From: Chitinophaga barathri
Lineage (GTDB): Bacteria; Bacteroidota; Bacteroidia; Chitinophagales; Chitinophagaceae
Assembly (NCBI RefSeq): GCF_003807585.1
Contig: NZ_RMBX01000004.1
Coordinates: forward strand, 186,001-250,000
Length of the DNA: 64,000 bases
Reading direction: 5' to 3'
Made by a program: the position numbers and the translations under genes. Below are positions 1 through 8,394 of the stretch, piece after piece. Each line of letters opens with the position of its first letter. The first letter of the stretch is position 1. Below the pieces are notes generated by a model. It was not told the DNA's origin, did not search any database, and worked only from the letters and a program-made list of their open reading frames with translations.

Positions 1-39
1 TAGAATTCTCTCTACATTTACGGCTACCATCCGTAAAAA

Positions 40-615
40 ATGCAACACGCAGGCGCAGAGTCATTATTGTTCAATGCTATCAGGCAGGGCGATGAAAAAG
101 CCCTGGAGATAGTATTTCTGCGATATTACAGGCTGCTGTGCCGTTATGCGGCGGGTATCCTCAAAAATGAAGCGGAAGGGCAGGAAGCCGCCGCCGATGT
201 ATTCCTTGCGCTCTGGGAAAAAAGAGAAACGATCGATATCAAAGTAAACCTGCGGCAATACCTAATGGCGATGACGCGGCACCGCTCCCTGCGCAGGCTG
301 CAAAATGCCGCCCGGCAGCCCGTGGCGGTAGCCCTTACGGACGACGCGCTGCTGGAATACGAACAAAGCGTGTATCGTCCCGCGCCGGAAGAGACCGTCT
401 CTGAAACCTCCGCCTATCTCGCCACCTGCATCAGCAAACTGCCCCCGCAACGAAGGGAGGTGTTCCTGCTCAATAAAATAGAAGGGCTGTCCTATGCGGA
501 AGTAGCCCTGCGCCTGGGCCTCTCCGAAAAAACAGTCAAAAACCAGGTATACCGCGCTATGCTCCAGCTCAAGGAACTCTCCCTCGTGCTGTTCCTGATC
601 TACTACCGCTCATAG
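40..615 (+). CDS. ECF RNA polymerase sigma factor, FecI-like (Bacteroidota family)
   Basis: This 191-residue protein has the two-domain layout of an ECF sigma factor. Region 2 lies at about residues 24-90 and binds core polymerase and the -10 element. Region 4 lies at about 130-180, with a helix-turn-helix around the residues GLSYAEVALRLGLSEKTVKN. It is followed by a FecR anti-sigma factor and an STN-domain TonB receptor, the classic cell-surface signalling arrangement. It should therefore activate the receptor genes when the receptor is occupied (family knowledge). The start at 40 is the first ATG in the frame and gives the usual family length. Its inducing ligand cannot be read from the sequence. 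Confidence 0.93.
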   Translation: MQHAGAESLLFNAIRQGDEKALEIVFLRYYRLLCRYAAGILKNEAEGQEAAADVFLALWEKRETIDIKVNLRQYLMAMTRHRSLRRLQNAARQPVAVALTDDALLEYEQSVYRPAPEETVSETSAYLATCISKLPPQRREVFLLNKIEGLSYAEVALRLGLSEKTVKNQVYRAMLQLKELSLVLFLIYYRS

Positions 616-720
616 TTTTTTTCACACAGGCTTAATATTTAGTTAACACAGCCGGGTGGGCCGCAAGCCCCCTTCCAGGTATCTATGTATACAAGGGGCC
701 GCAAATCCCGGCAGATACCT

Positions 721-1731
721 ATGTCAGAAAAACAATCCCTTGAATGGGACCTGGTACACAAAATAATGGCAGGCTCCGCCACCGCGGAAGAATTGCAGCA
801 ATGGGAAATGCTGACGGCCCGGCAGGCGGAATATGCGGACCTGTTGCATTTGCTTAAAAATGTAGAGGCTAAACAGCGGGATATCACATCGCCGTTTTAC
901 GCCACAGATGCATGGGAGCAGTTCAGGACGCGCCTTCCACGGACGGCCACTGTAGCGGAGCTGCCGCGGCACCGCAAAATATTCCCGCTCCGGAAAATAG
1001 CCGCTGTTGCGGCCGCAATAGCCATTCTCGCCGGGGCGGCCCTCTTCCTGCTCAGGCGGGAACAAATCCCCGAACATCACAATGCTGCCCGGTTTGTCAC
1101 TTATACCGTACCCGGTGGGGAACAAAAGCTCGTCACCCTCCCGGATGGCTCACGCATCTGGATCAATGCGGGTTCCGTGCTGAAGATCCCCGCGCAATGG
1201 AACGATGACGCTCCCCGCGAAATATGGCTGGAAGGAGAAAGTTTTTTTGACGTGCAACCCGATGCCGCCCGCCCTTTCACCGTACACACCAACCAAACCA
1301 CCATCGAGGTGCTGGGCACTTCCTTCAACGTGGACGCTTATGACCAGGCGCCTGTTGCGGTCACCGTGGCGACGGGTAAAGTGCGGTTTTCCGCTGCTAA
1401 TGGCCGCTCGGTAACCCTCGTGCAAAACCAGCTCGCGGAAATGACCCGCAGCGGCGAACTCCGCAGCGGCCCGGCGGATGCATCCGTATACAGCATATGG
1501 CGGGAGGGCGTGCTCCGGTTTCACGACGAGCCGCTGCCTGAAGTGTTCCGTACGCTCGAACGCCGGTTTAATGTAAAAGTGAAAACAAAAGGAAATGCAG
1601 GCACGGGCCTGTATTGTACGGCCACATTCGCCAGGGGGGAGTCGCTTGAAAATATCCTGGAGAGCTTCCGGCATATCTACGGCCTGAAGATTACCCGCAA
1701 TTCGGAGGAGATTATCATTCAATCAAAATAA
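721..1731 (+). CDS. FecR-family anti-sigma factor with DUF4974 domain
   Basis: A single-pass inner-membrane anti-sigma factor. The cytoplasmic N-terminus (about residues 1-90) should hold the sigma factor encoded just upstream. A hydrophobic helix follows at about 92-111, then a periplasmic FecR domain at about 120-225 with the family signatures VPGGEQKLVTLPDGSRIWIN and GESFFDV. The DUF4974 domain, which resembles the STN fold, is at about 265-335. I chose the ATG at 721 because it opens with a typical anti-sigma N-terminus; an in-frame ATG at 685 would add 12 basic, unlikely residues. It is expected to relay the signal from the receptor encoded at 1801. Confidence 0.92.
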   Translation: MSEKQSLEWDLVHKIMAGSATAEELQQWEMLTARQAEYADLLHLLKNVEAKQRDITSPFYATDAWEQFRTRLPRTATVAELPRHRKIFPLRKIAAVAAAIAILAGAALFLLRREQIPEHHNAARFVTYTVPGGEQKLVTLPDGSRIWINAGSVLKIPAQWNDDAPREIWLEGESFFDVQPDAARPFTVHTNQTTIEVLGTSFNVDAYDQAPVAVTVATGKVRFSAANGRSVTLVQNQLAEMTRSGELRSGPADASVYSIWREGVLRFHDEPLPEVFRTLERRFNVKVKTKGNAGTGLYCTATFARGESLENILESFRHIYGLKITRNSEEIIIQSK

Positions 1732-1800
1732 AACACCCGGTACGCATCGCCAAATGACTATACCGGGCATTATTCATTCTTAAAAGTTCAAATCAAAAGT

Positions 1801-4800
1801 ATGCAAAAAATGATCTCCTGTGCCTGTTGCCGGAAAAAAGCGCCCGGGCTCCGGCTGTTTTACCGGCTGTTAAGCGTTATTTTATTTTTCTGCCTGCAGG
1901 CGCCGGCGCAGGACGCAGGCCAGCCGAAGGTGGACCTCGATGCCGACAACCAGCCGCTTGAAAATATTTTCCGCCTGCTGGAAAAACAAACCGGCCTCTC
2001 TTTCGCGTACAACAACCGGGAGATAAAAAACAGGCTGGAAGAAAAATTCAGTTTCAAAGAAACAGCCACACCGCTATCCGTGATCCTTCAGCAGATATCC
2101 AAACGTACCGGCCTTCAATTCAAACAGGCGGGCAGGATCATTTCCGTTCAGCCTTTACCCGCTTCCCCGCCCGGGAAGGCGGCAGGTAAAGTTGCCGGCA
2201 CGATCATCGATCAGCAGACGGGCGAGCCCATACCGGGCGCTACCGTGCGTATTGCGGACAAAGGCACGGTGACCGGCGCCGATGGCCGTTTCAGTATCGG
2301 TCTGCCCGATGGGAAATATTCCGCCATCGTATCCTATATCGGTTACGGCAACAAAGAAATAACCGGCATCGACATAAAAGGAGGGGAAACCTTTACCGCA
2401 AACATCACCCTGAAAAAAGCCAAAGGCACTCTTGCGGGCATTACCGTAAGAGCCACCGTGCGGCAGGAAGGCGCAACGGCCCTGTATGCCCGGCAGCGCA
2501 ACAGCCAGTCGTTTACAGACGGTATCAGCGCGGACCTCGTGCAGCAGACGCCGGACAACAACGTGGCGCAGGTGCTGAAACGCATCGCGGGCGTCACCGT
2601 GCAGGACAATAAATTCGTGGTGATCCGCGGCATGGGCGAACGGTATAACAATATCCAGCTGAACGGCTCGTCGTTACCCAGCACGGAGCCCAACCGGCGG
2701 AACTTCAACTTCGATATCATTCCCAGCAACCTGGTGGACAACATCGTGGTATCCAAAACTTTTACACCCGATATGCAGGGAGAATTTGCAGGCGGCACCG
2801 TACAGGTAAGCACCCTGTCCATTCCCGCCGAGAGGATGCTGAACATCGGCATCGGTTCGGGCTTTAACACACAAAGCACCGGCAAGGACCTTTACAGCAA
2901 CAGCCGCTACTCCGGCGATTATTTTTTCGGTACGGACGCCAGGAACTTCCTCACCAACGGCTGGACGGAAAAGTTTGCCGGCGCCTACGGCAATCTCGAA
3001 GAAAGAAACAGGATGGCGGCACAGCTGCCCAATCACTGGGGCCTGAAACGGTATACCGGTCAGCCTGTGCAGAACTATTCCCTCAGTACCGGGCTGCCGG
3101 TGAAACTGAAAGGCGATAATACTTTCGGCGTAGTGGCGGCCGCCACTTACCGCCACGAAGAAACCCGCGAAGACTATTACTGGAAAGCCCCTAACTCCAC
3201 CGCCACCGCCAGTGACGGTATCAGGAGCACTTTTGTGACGTCCGTTGCAGGCATCGTGAACGCAGGCTGGAAAAACAAACATCACCGCATCAGCTGGAAC
3301 AATCTTTACAACTACCGCTTTACGCATGAGAACGGTTACCAGACGGACGAAGACCCGGCGGATACTCCGCCGGTGATCTTAAAGACCCTCAGCAGCGTGC
3401 GCCAGAATACCTTATGGCAAACACGCCTGAGCGGCGAACACACGCTGTTTGCCGGCAAACTGAAAGCGGACTGGTTCGGGGATTTCAATAAACTGGAAAG
3501 GAACCAGCCGGATGACCGCTACAACCGCGGCACCATAAAAGGAGAAACCGTACACGGCGAGCGCGCCATCGAATGGTGGGCCGCTTACCCGAACCAGTCC
3601 GTGCCCTTCGATGCGGGCGGTATATTCGCGAGCCTGCTGACGGAGAAAAAATGGAACGCGGGCGCGAATTTCCTGTTGCCGTTTGTAGTGGCGGGCAACA
3701 AACAAAGCTTTAAAACAGGCTACTGGGGCACCTTCCGCACGGCGGATTACAAACAGTCCAGCTTTAATATTTTCGAGCCCGTACCAGGCGATAAATCGAT
3801 GCGGCCCATCGCGGAAGTGTTTGCTCCTGAGAACTTTGCCAGCGGCAAATACATATTACAGGCTTTCACACACGGCCCTTCCGGGGGAGACCTGGTGAAT
3901 GGGGATAGTTATGGCGGCACGCAGGATATTCATGCGGGCTATATCATGGGTGACTTTTCTTTCTTTAAAAAACTACACATCATTGGCGGTGTGCGTTTTG
4001 AAAGCGAAAAGGTGAGCGTCAATACCATCGCCCGCCCCGTAGACACCAAATGGATCGATACGGTGATGGAATACAAAACGGATGCTTTCCTGCCTTCCGT
4101 TACGGCCGCCTACGACATTCTGCCCATGCTGAAAGCACGCGCCGCATACAGCCGTACGCTGGCCCGGCCGGACTTCCGCGAGCGCACGCTGTCCGTATAT
4201 TACGATCTCTGGGAAAGGGCTACCGTGATCGGGAGCGATCACCTCAGAACTTCTTTTTCCGATAACTACGACCTGCGGCTGGAATGGTACCCCGGGGCTG
4301 GAGAGATCATCTCTTTCTCCGCTTTCAAAAAAGACCTGAAAGACCCGATCGAAATGCTGGCGCACCCTACCAATTCCGGTGACCGCATTACGTATGTAAG
4401 GCTGCTGGAAGCACACGCAAAAGGGCTGGAGCTGAACCTGCGGAAGTCATTCGGATTTGCCGCTGAAAAACTCAGCAATCTTTTCCTTACCGCGAACGTT
4501 ACGCATATGACCGGCGCTACCCAGCTGGAATCGATCAAGGAAGGGAATGAATTCATCAGCATCTCCGATAAACGCAAACGTCTTCCCATCGGTTTGTCGC
4601 CATGGGCCTACAATGCAGGCCTGGCGTACAACGCCGGCATCATCGGCGCTTCCGTGAATTACAACTACACCGGCTACCGCATCCGGTACGCTGGCTCCAC
4701 CGAATACAACGACCAGTTTGAAGCCGCGCGCGGCACGCTGGACGTGCAGCTGAGCTGCCGTTTCCTGAAGAACAGGATGGAATTGCGTGTGAATGCATCA

Positions 4801-4986
4801 GATCTGCTGGCAGCGCCTTTTATTTTTTACCAGAATGATTATACCGTCGTGGAAGACGCCGCCGGAAATAAGACCTATACCTACAAAGACGGTGGCGACA
4901 ACAGTTACAATATTGAACACGACGCGGTGCTGAGGAAAGGCCGCAAAGGAAGTTCCTTTTCCTTTACCCTGAATTATTCCTTTTAA
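1801..4986 (+). CDS. TonB-dependent outer-membrane receptor with STN signalling domain
   Basis: A 1061-residue outer-membrane transporter. A signal peptide ends near residue 37. An STN domain at about 44-117 is the part known to contact a FecR-type regulator. A carboxypeptidase-regulatory-like beta-sandwich is at about 131-205, a TonB plug at about 225-340 (VIRGMGERYNNIQLNG), and a 22-strand barrel fills the rest, ending in a C-terminal aromatic residue (NYSF). It is the third gene of the sigma/anti-sigma/receptor group. It is not paired with a SusD. Instead a duplicated-domain lipoprotein follows 10-28 bases later. The substrate is unknown; iron chelates, cobalamin and peptides or glycans are all possible for this architecture. 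Confidence 0.92.
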   Translation: MQKMISCACCRKKAPGLRLFYRLLSVILFFCLQAPAQDAGQPKVDLDADNQPLENIFRLLEKQTGLSFAYNNREIKNRLEEKFSFKETATPLSVILQQISKRTGLQFKQAGRIISVQPLPASPPGKAAGKVAGTIIDQQTGEPIPGATVRIADKGTVTGADGRFSIGLPDGKYSAIVSYIGYGNKEITGIDIKGGETFTANITLKKAKGTLAGITVRATVRQEGATALYARQRNSQSFTDGISADLVQQTPDNNVAQVLKRIAGVTVQDNKFVVIRGMGERYNNIQLNGSSLPSTEPNRRNFNFDIIPSNLVDNIVVSKTFTPDMQGEFAGGTVQVSTLSIPAERMLNIGIGSGFNTQSTGKDLYSNSRYSGDYFFGTDARNFLTNGWTEKFAGAYGNLEERNRMAAQLPNHWGLKRYTGQPVQNYSLSTGLPVKLKGDNTFGVVAAATYRHEETREDYYWKAPNSTATASDGIRSTFVTSVAGIVNAGWKNKHHRISWNNLYNYRFTHENGYQTDEDPADTPPVILKTLSSVRQNTLWQTRLSGEHTLFAGKLKADWFGDFNKLERNQPDDRYNRGTIKGETVHGERAIEWWAAYPNQSVPFDAGGIFASLLTEKKWNAGANFLLPFVVAGNKQSFKTGYWGTFRTADYKQSSFNIFEPVPGDKSMRPIAEVFAPENFASGKYILQAFTHGPSGGDLVNGDSYGGTQDIHAGYIMGDFSFFKKLHIIGGVRFESEKVSVNTIARPVDTKWIDTVMEYKTDAFLPSVTAAYDILPMLKARAAYSRTLARPDFRERTLSVYYDLWERATVIGSDHLRTSFSDNYDLRLEWYPGAGEIISFSAFKKDLKDPIEMLAHPTNSGDRITYVRLLEAHAKGLELNLRKSFGFAAEKLSNLFLTANVTHMTGATQLESIKEGNEFISISDKRKRLPIGLSPWAYNAGLAYNAGIIGASVNYNYTGYRIRYAGSTEYNDQFEAARGTLDVQLSCRFLKNRMELRVNASDLLAAPFIFYQNDYTVVEDAAGNKTYTYKDGGDNSYNIEHDAVLRKGRKGSSFSFTLNYSF

Positions 4987-5013
4987 TCAGTCAACATGTT
5001 AAAAGCTCTACAA

Positions 5014-6168
5014 ATGAAAACCAGCAAAATAAAAACGATCCTGCCTGTTGTAATCCTGCTTATGGCCCTGGCTGCCTGTAAAAAAGATGGGGAATACCTG
5101 AACGGCGGCACCATTACCAGCCTGCAGGTATACATCCGGCATATGCACGACACCGGCAATGTATACCGCATTCAATATGGCGAGACCATCCTGGCCGATT
5201 CCATTACCAAAAAGGTAAGGGACGGGATGGGAGCAGTTACTTTTATCAATGAGACGGGGCTGAAAGACCGTTTAAAAATATGGCGGCTGGAAAACGGCAA
5301 AACAATCCCGGAAATGGATACGCTGATGGACCTGAAGCCGGGGCAGCTGCTTAACTTCCTGCAACCCGGACCGGGAGCGCAATTGCAGCTGACGGACAAT
5401 TATACAACGATCAAAACCAACCTCTGGCTGGCGCCCAACCCGGATTATAAGTACCTCGTGAAATTCGGCAATGCGGTAATTGGTTCCGCGCTGACCACCT
5501 CCGACCGTGATGCAAGGATCGATTCCGGATGGGTGGCGCTGAGCGGTCTCAAGGACTACGTGCGCGTATGGAAACTGGAAGACGGCGTGCCCGCCACATT
5601 GCTGCTCGAAAAAGAAATGACGCTGGAGCCCGGGCAGACCATCAGCATGGCACAGCCTACGGATGCCAGCCCTGTCGGTATTTTCGGGAATGTAGAAGCG
5701 CCGGACGCGCGGTCCAAAACAAACTTCATCTGCACCTACGAAGGCCTGCTGCGCGAAACACCCCATGGCGACGTGCCCGGTTATCCCTTGCTGAAAGTAT
5801 ACATCGCCGGCGCGGACTTCGACGATATCGCCACCAATTACAGCGGGAAGTTCGAAGACCTGGACCTGGACACGGTAGCGGCCTTCACTATACGGCCGAA
5901 CGAACTGAGCGAGGTGATTACGCTGGATGTGGATCTGTTTAAAAACCCGAAGAAAATGCCCTGCACTTTTTATTACTCCATCCGCGATGCGGAAACCAAT
6001 GAAATGCTGGTGCGGTATGACAAAAACGCCTACATTTCAGGCCTGTCCGAACGCGGAAGCATACAGGCGTTCGACCAGCTGGTGATCACCCAGCTGATGA
6101 GTTACGGCTGGGACTGGCCCGGCCCGCCCGTTATGTATTTTGAAACGATCGGGAGCACACCCTGGTAA
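5014..6168 (+). CDS. Lipoprotein with two tandem ~70-residue repeats, partner of the upstream TonB receptor
   Basis: I do not recognise a named family. The protein begins with a lipoprotein signal (LMALAAC) and should be membrane-anchored. Two homologous segments follow. Numbered from the alternative upstream ATG at 4996, they lie at about residues 57-127 and 153-221. They share the pattern Y-x-[VI]-x-[FY]-G, then GLKDxxxxW[KR]LE[DN]G and [EK]PGQ. The remaining ~160 residues look like a further beta-rich domain. The ATG at 5014 gives a normal lipoprotein n-region. The receptor stop codon is 27 bases upstream, so the two are almost surely co-transcribed. By position it may be a surface ligand-binding partner of the receptor (inference); the repeats resemble DUF4397-type modules only loosely. 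Confidence 0.75.
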   Translation: MKTSKIKTILPVVILLMALAACKKDGEYLNGGTITSLQVYIRHMHDTGNVYRIQYGETILADSITKKVRDGMGAVTFINETGLKDRLKIWRLENGKTIPEMDTLMDLKPGQLLNFLQPGPGAQLQLTDNYTTIKTNLWLAPNPDYKYLVKFGNAVIGSALTTSDRDARIDSGWVALSGLKDYVRVWKLEDGVPATLLLEKEMTLEPGQTISMAQPTDASPVGIFGNVEAPDARSKTNFICTYEGLLRETPHGDVPGYPLLKVYIAGADFDDIATNYSGKFEDLDLDTVAAFTIRPNELSEVITLDVDLFKNPKKMPCTFYYSIRDAETNEMLVRYDKNAYISGLSERGSIQAFDQLVITQLMSYGWDWPGPPVMYFETIGSTPW

Positions 6169-6191
6169 ATAGTATACAGACTTTAACGGAC

Positions 6192-6213
6192 AGCCGCTGA
6201 TCTTTCAGCGGCT
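6192..6213 (+). terminator. Probable intrinsic terminator of the sigma/FecR/receptor/lipoprotein operon
   Basis: A perfect 9-base stem, AGCCGCTGA with TCAGCGGCT, encloses a four-base loop 24 bases after the lipoprotein stop codon. A short T run follows about 6 bases later, so termination may be partial. Confidence 0.6.
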
Positions 6214-6382
6214 CTCTGGTTTTTGGGCTGATCAACGGGAGCAGATACTTATTTTGAAACTGAAAACAACGGCATGATATCCTCCTGCGGGTATGTGGAG
6301 AACAATTGCGCGGATGATTGTTTCAGGGGGATCACGATAATGAGCATAGAGAAGGTGTAATAAGGCCACAATTTTATCCGCC

Positions 6383-6784
6383 TCATTTTATCTTCAGTCC
6401 CGGTATCAGCGGGTCGGCGTCAATCAGCTCCAATGCTTTTACCATGGCGGCCGTACCATTTTTATATTTCAGGAAATGCGGCGTTTTGATATGCGATTGA
6501 TAAGCCTCTTCGCTGGCATATATTTCAAGGATCGTGAGGTGCGACGGTCTTTCTTTTTCAAAGACGGCGTACAAGGTAAGCACGCCCGGTTCCTTCTGTA
6601 CGGAGGCTTCTATTTCTTCCTTTAAAATTTTTTTATAGCTTTCCAGCTGCGTGGAGTCTATGACAACTTTCGCCAGGCGGACCTTCTGCGGCGTCTGCGT
6701 TCCTGGGTTTGTATGGCAGGCGATCAACGCCAGTGCGGCGCCAAAAAAGAGCGTGGGCCTTACAAGGGCTTTAGGTATATTCAT
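6383..6784 (-). CDS. Lipoprotein with antibiotic-biosynthesis-monooxygenase (ABM)-type domain
   Basis: A 133-residue protein with a hydrophobic N-terminus ending in a lipobox-like ALIAC, so probably exported and lipidated. From about residue 38 it has the short dimeric ferredoxin-like ABM fold: VRLAKVVID at the start, the EPGVLTLYAVFE core, and YASEEAYQSHIKTPHFLKYK near the end. ABM proteins are usually small cytoplasmic quinol or heme-associated monooxygenases, so export is unusual. It sits 11 bases downstream of the nucleotide cyclase gene on the same strand and is probably co-transcribed with it. Its substrate is unknown. Confidence 0.8.
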   Translation of the reverse strand: MNIPKALVRPTLFFGAALALIACHTNPGTQTPQKVRLAKVVIDSTQLESYKKILKEEIEASVQKEPGVLTLYAVFEKERPSHLTILEIYASEEAYQSHIKTPHFLKYKNGTAAMVKALELIDADPLIPGLKIK

Positions 6785-6795
6785 TTTATAACACG

Positions 6796-7896
6796 TTATT
6801 GTTCGTTCATGAGCACTGTAAAGAGCGTTATCTTTTCGCCCCGGCCCTTCAGCCCGGTTTCACCCAGTGATCTGATGTGGAACCCGTTGCCGGTTTCAAG
6901 TTTTGCTACCAGGGCACCCGAAACAAGCAGATCAACATTATGTGTATTGCAAAGCCCCTGGATCCGGGAAGCTGTATTGAGCACATCGCCCGTAAAGATG
7001 ATTTCTTTTTTTACAATACCTATTTCCCCGGTAGTCACTTTCCCCTGGTGAAACCCCGCTTTGAATTCCGGCAGCATACCGAATCGCCCGCGGTATTTTT
7101 CAGCCTGCTTGCCGATTGCGGCTTTTATGGCAAAAAAACACCGGATACAATTATTATTTTTCAGCCCGTTTCCGGGTGTCCACGACACTACAATCTCGTC
7201 ACCTACGTACTGGTATATTTCCCCGGAATGTTCAATAATAGCATCAGACAGGTCGGCGTAAAACTCCTTCAGCATTTCAAAATACCGGATATGGCCCAGG
7301 CGCTCTGCTATGCTGGTGGACGACCTGATGTCCAGGAACATGTAAATCCGCTCTTCTTCTTTCGGCGTGTGATACTTCCCTTTGAGCAGGTTGATCAGTA
7401 CCACCTGCCCGATGTTTTCGCTGACTTCAGCATAAAATTGTGAAACAAGAATTACCGAAGCCATATACAGGCTCACACTCAAAAATGCATAATCGAAAAA
7501 AAATGCCCGGGTATTATTCCAAACGTCCTTCCCGAAAATTCCGGCCCGCGATTCGAATGAATTGGCATTGACGGTCAGTATAATAAGAAACAGGACGATG
7601 GCTGCCAGGTAAATGACGGATTTGTAAACGATCTTTTCGCTGAAGCTCCTTTGTATAAAAAACTTTTTCAGGTACAGGATTTCAATTGCCCCGACCAGTA
7701 ATCCTGTAAAAAGAGCAAAAACGGGCGTAACAAGGAGGTTCCTGGTAAAATTGTATGGATTGCCGGTTGACGGATAATATAGCTGCGGGCCCAGCAGGCC
7801 GCGTTCGAGCAGGGAATAGACGATGCTGAATAACAGCCAGATAATGCCAAAAGGGATGATCCCGGATATATTTCTTTTAGTTTTCGGAGATAACAT
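6796..7896 (-). CDS. Membrane-bound class III adenylate/guanylate cyclase
   Basis: A 366-residue protein with four predicted membrane helices (about 12-30, 53-75, 92-110 and 133-152) followed by a cyclase homology domain at about 180-360. The catalytic residues are all present: metal-binding D189 (FLDIRSSTS) and D233 (YVGDEIVV), then D304, N307 and R311 in FTGDVLNTASRIQ. It is therefore expected to be active. The Asp at 304 is more typical of adenylate than guanylate cyclases, but this is not certain. It shares a strand with the ABM lipoprotein gene. A regulatory motif shared with two other promoters lies about 135-155 bases upstream of its start. Confidence 0.9.
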   Translation of the reverse strand: MLSPKTKRNISGIIPFGIIWLLFSIVYSLLERGLLGPQLYYPSTGNPYNFTRNLLVTPVFALFTGLLVGAIEILYLKKFFIQRSFSEKIVYKSVIYLAAIVLFLIILTVNANSFESRAGIFGKDVWNNTRAFFFDYAFLSVSLYMASVILVSQFYAEVSENIGQVVLINLLKGKYHTPKEEERIYMFLDIRSSTSIAERLGHIRYFEMLKEFYADLSDAIIEHSGEIYQYVGDEIVVSWTPGNGLKNNNCIRCFFAIKAAIGKQAEKYRGRFGMLPEFKAGFHQGKVTTGEIGIVKKEIIFTGDVLNTASRIQGLCNTHNVDLLVSGALVAKLETGNGFHIRSLGETGLKGRGEKITLFTVLMNEQ

Positions 7897-8030
7897 AGCG
7901 GTCCCGTTAGTTATGATTGATCAATAGACGGATCGCAAAGCCTTCGCCCGGTTCCGTTCTCCGGTGTCTGAAAATAAGACAAATTCCGGGTATATCAGCG
8001 GCCGGGGCCGCAAGTCTTCCAAACCTCACT

Positions 8031-8072
8031 AAATACCGTGTGAAATATCGTTTTCTAACGGTATATCGGGAA
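8031..8072 (-). promoter_or_regulatory. Candidate operator, site A of a shared ATACCG motif
   Basis: On the minus strand this contains ATACCGTTAGAAAA (8064-8051), with an oppositely oriented ATACCGT at 8033-8039. The stretch 8051-8072 is identical at 20 of 22 positions to 19952-19973 upstream of an esterase operon. It lies in the 228-base gap between the cyclase gene and the small gene at 8125. It could serve either; the spacing to the minus-strand gene is closest to that at the other sites. Confidence 0.55.
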
Positions 8073-8124
8073 ACCGTAACGCGAAATTTACACTTAAATG
8101 GTTGATAACTAATCTGATAATCCT

Positions 8125-8382
8125 GTGGCACAAGGGTTGCAAACGCTACTGCGCAATAATATCGTTGCTTTCACCGCAAAACCCAAAGACATGATCAGAC
8201 TATCCCGGATACTGAACAACCTGTTTACCGACGGAGTGTTCATACAGCCCGTCACCACCGTGGAAACCGCCCTGCACCCCGTGCCCGAAAAAGACGTTAC
8301 CGAAGGATCTGAATTCCTGGATGATTTCAGCAGGCTGGACGAGCCGAAGGACAATGAAACAGATCAGCAAGGGCCTCAATGA
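8125..8382 (+). CDS. Small uncharacterised protein, GTG start, upstream of bestrophin
   Basis: An 85-residue reading frame that I do not recognise. It looks translated: third positions are GC-rich like those of the neighbouring genes and the composition is that of a soluble acidic protein. No ATG is available; an in-frame stop at 8110 leaves GTG at 8125 as the only reasonable start. The first 45 residues are mixed hydrophobic and the last 35 are highly charged and acidic. It ends 12 bases before the bestrophin-family gene, so the two are probably co-transcribed. It could also be the 3' remnant of a decayed gene. Confidence 0.4.
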   Translation: MAQGLQTLLRNNIVAFTAKPKDMIRLSRILNNLFTDGVFIQPVTTVETALHPVPEKDVTEGSEFLDDFSRLDEPKDNETDQQGPQ

Positions 8383-8394
8383 ATCCGGTAACAT

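Noticed and set aside
1736..1767. CCCGGTA/TACCGGG inverted repeat between the fecR-type and receptor genes
   Set aside because: The loop is 18 bases and no T run follows, so it is not a convincing terminator; a leader structure is possible but unsupported.
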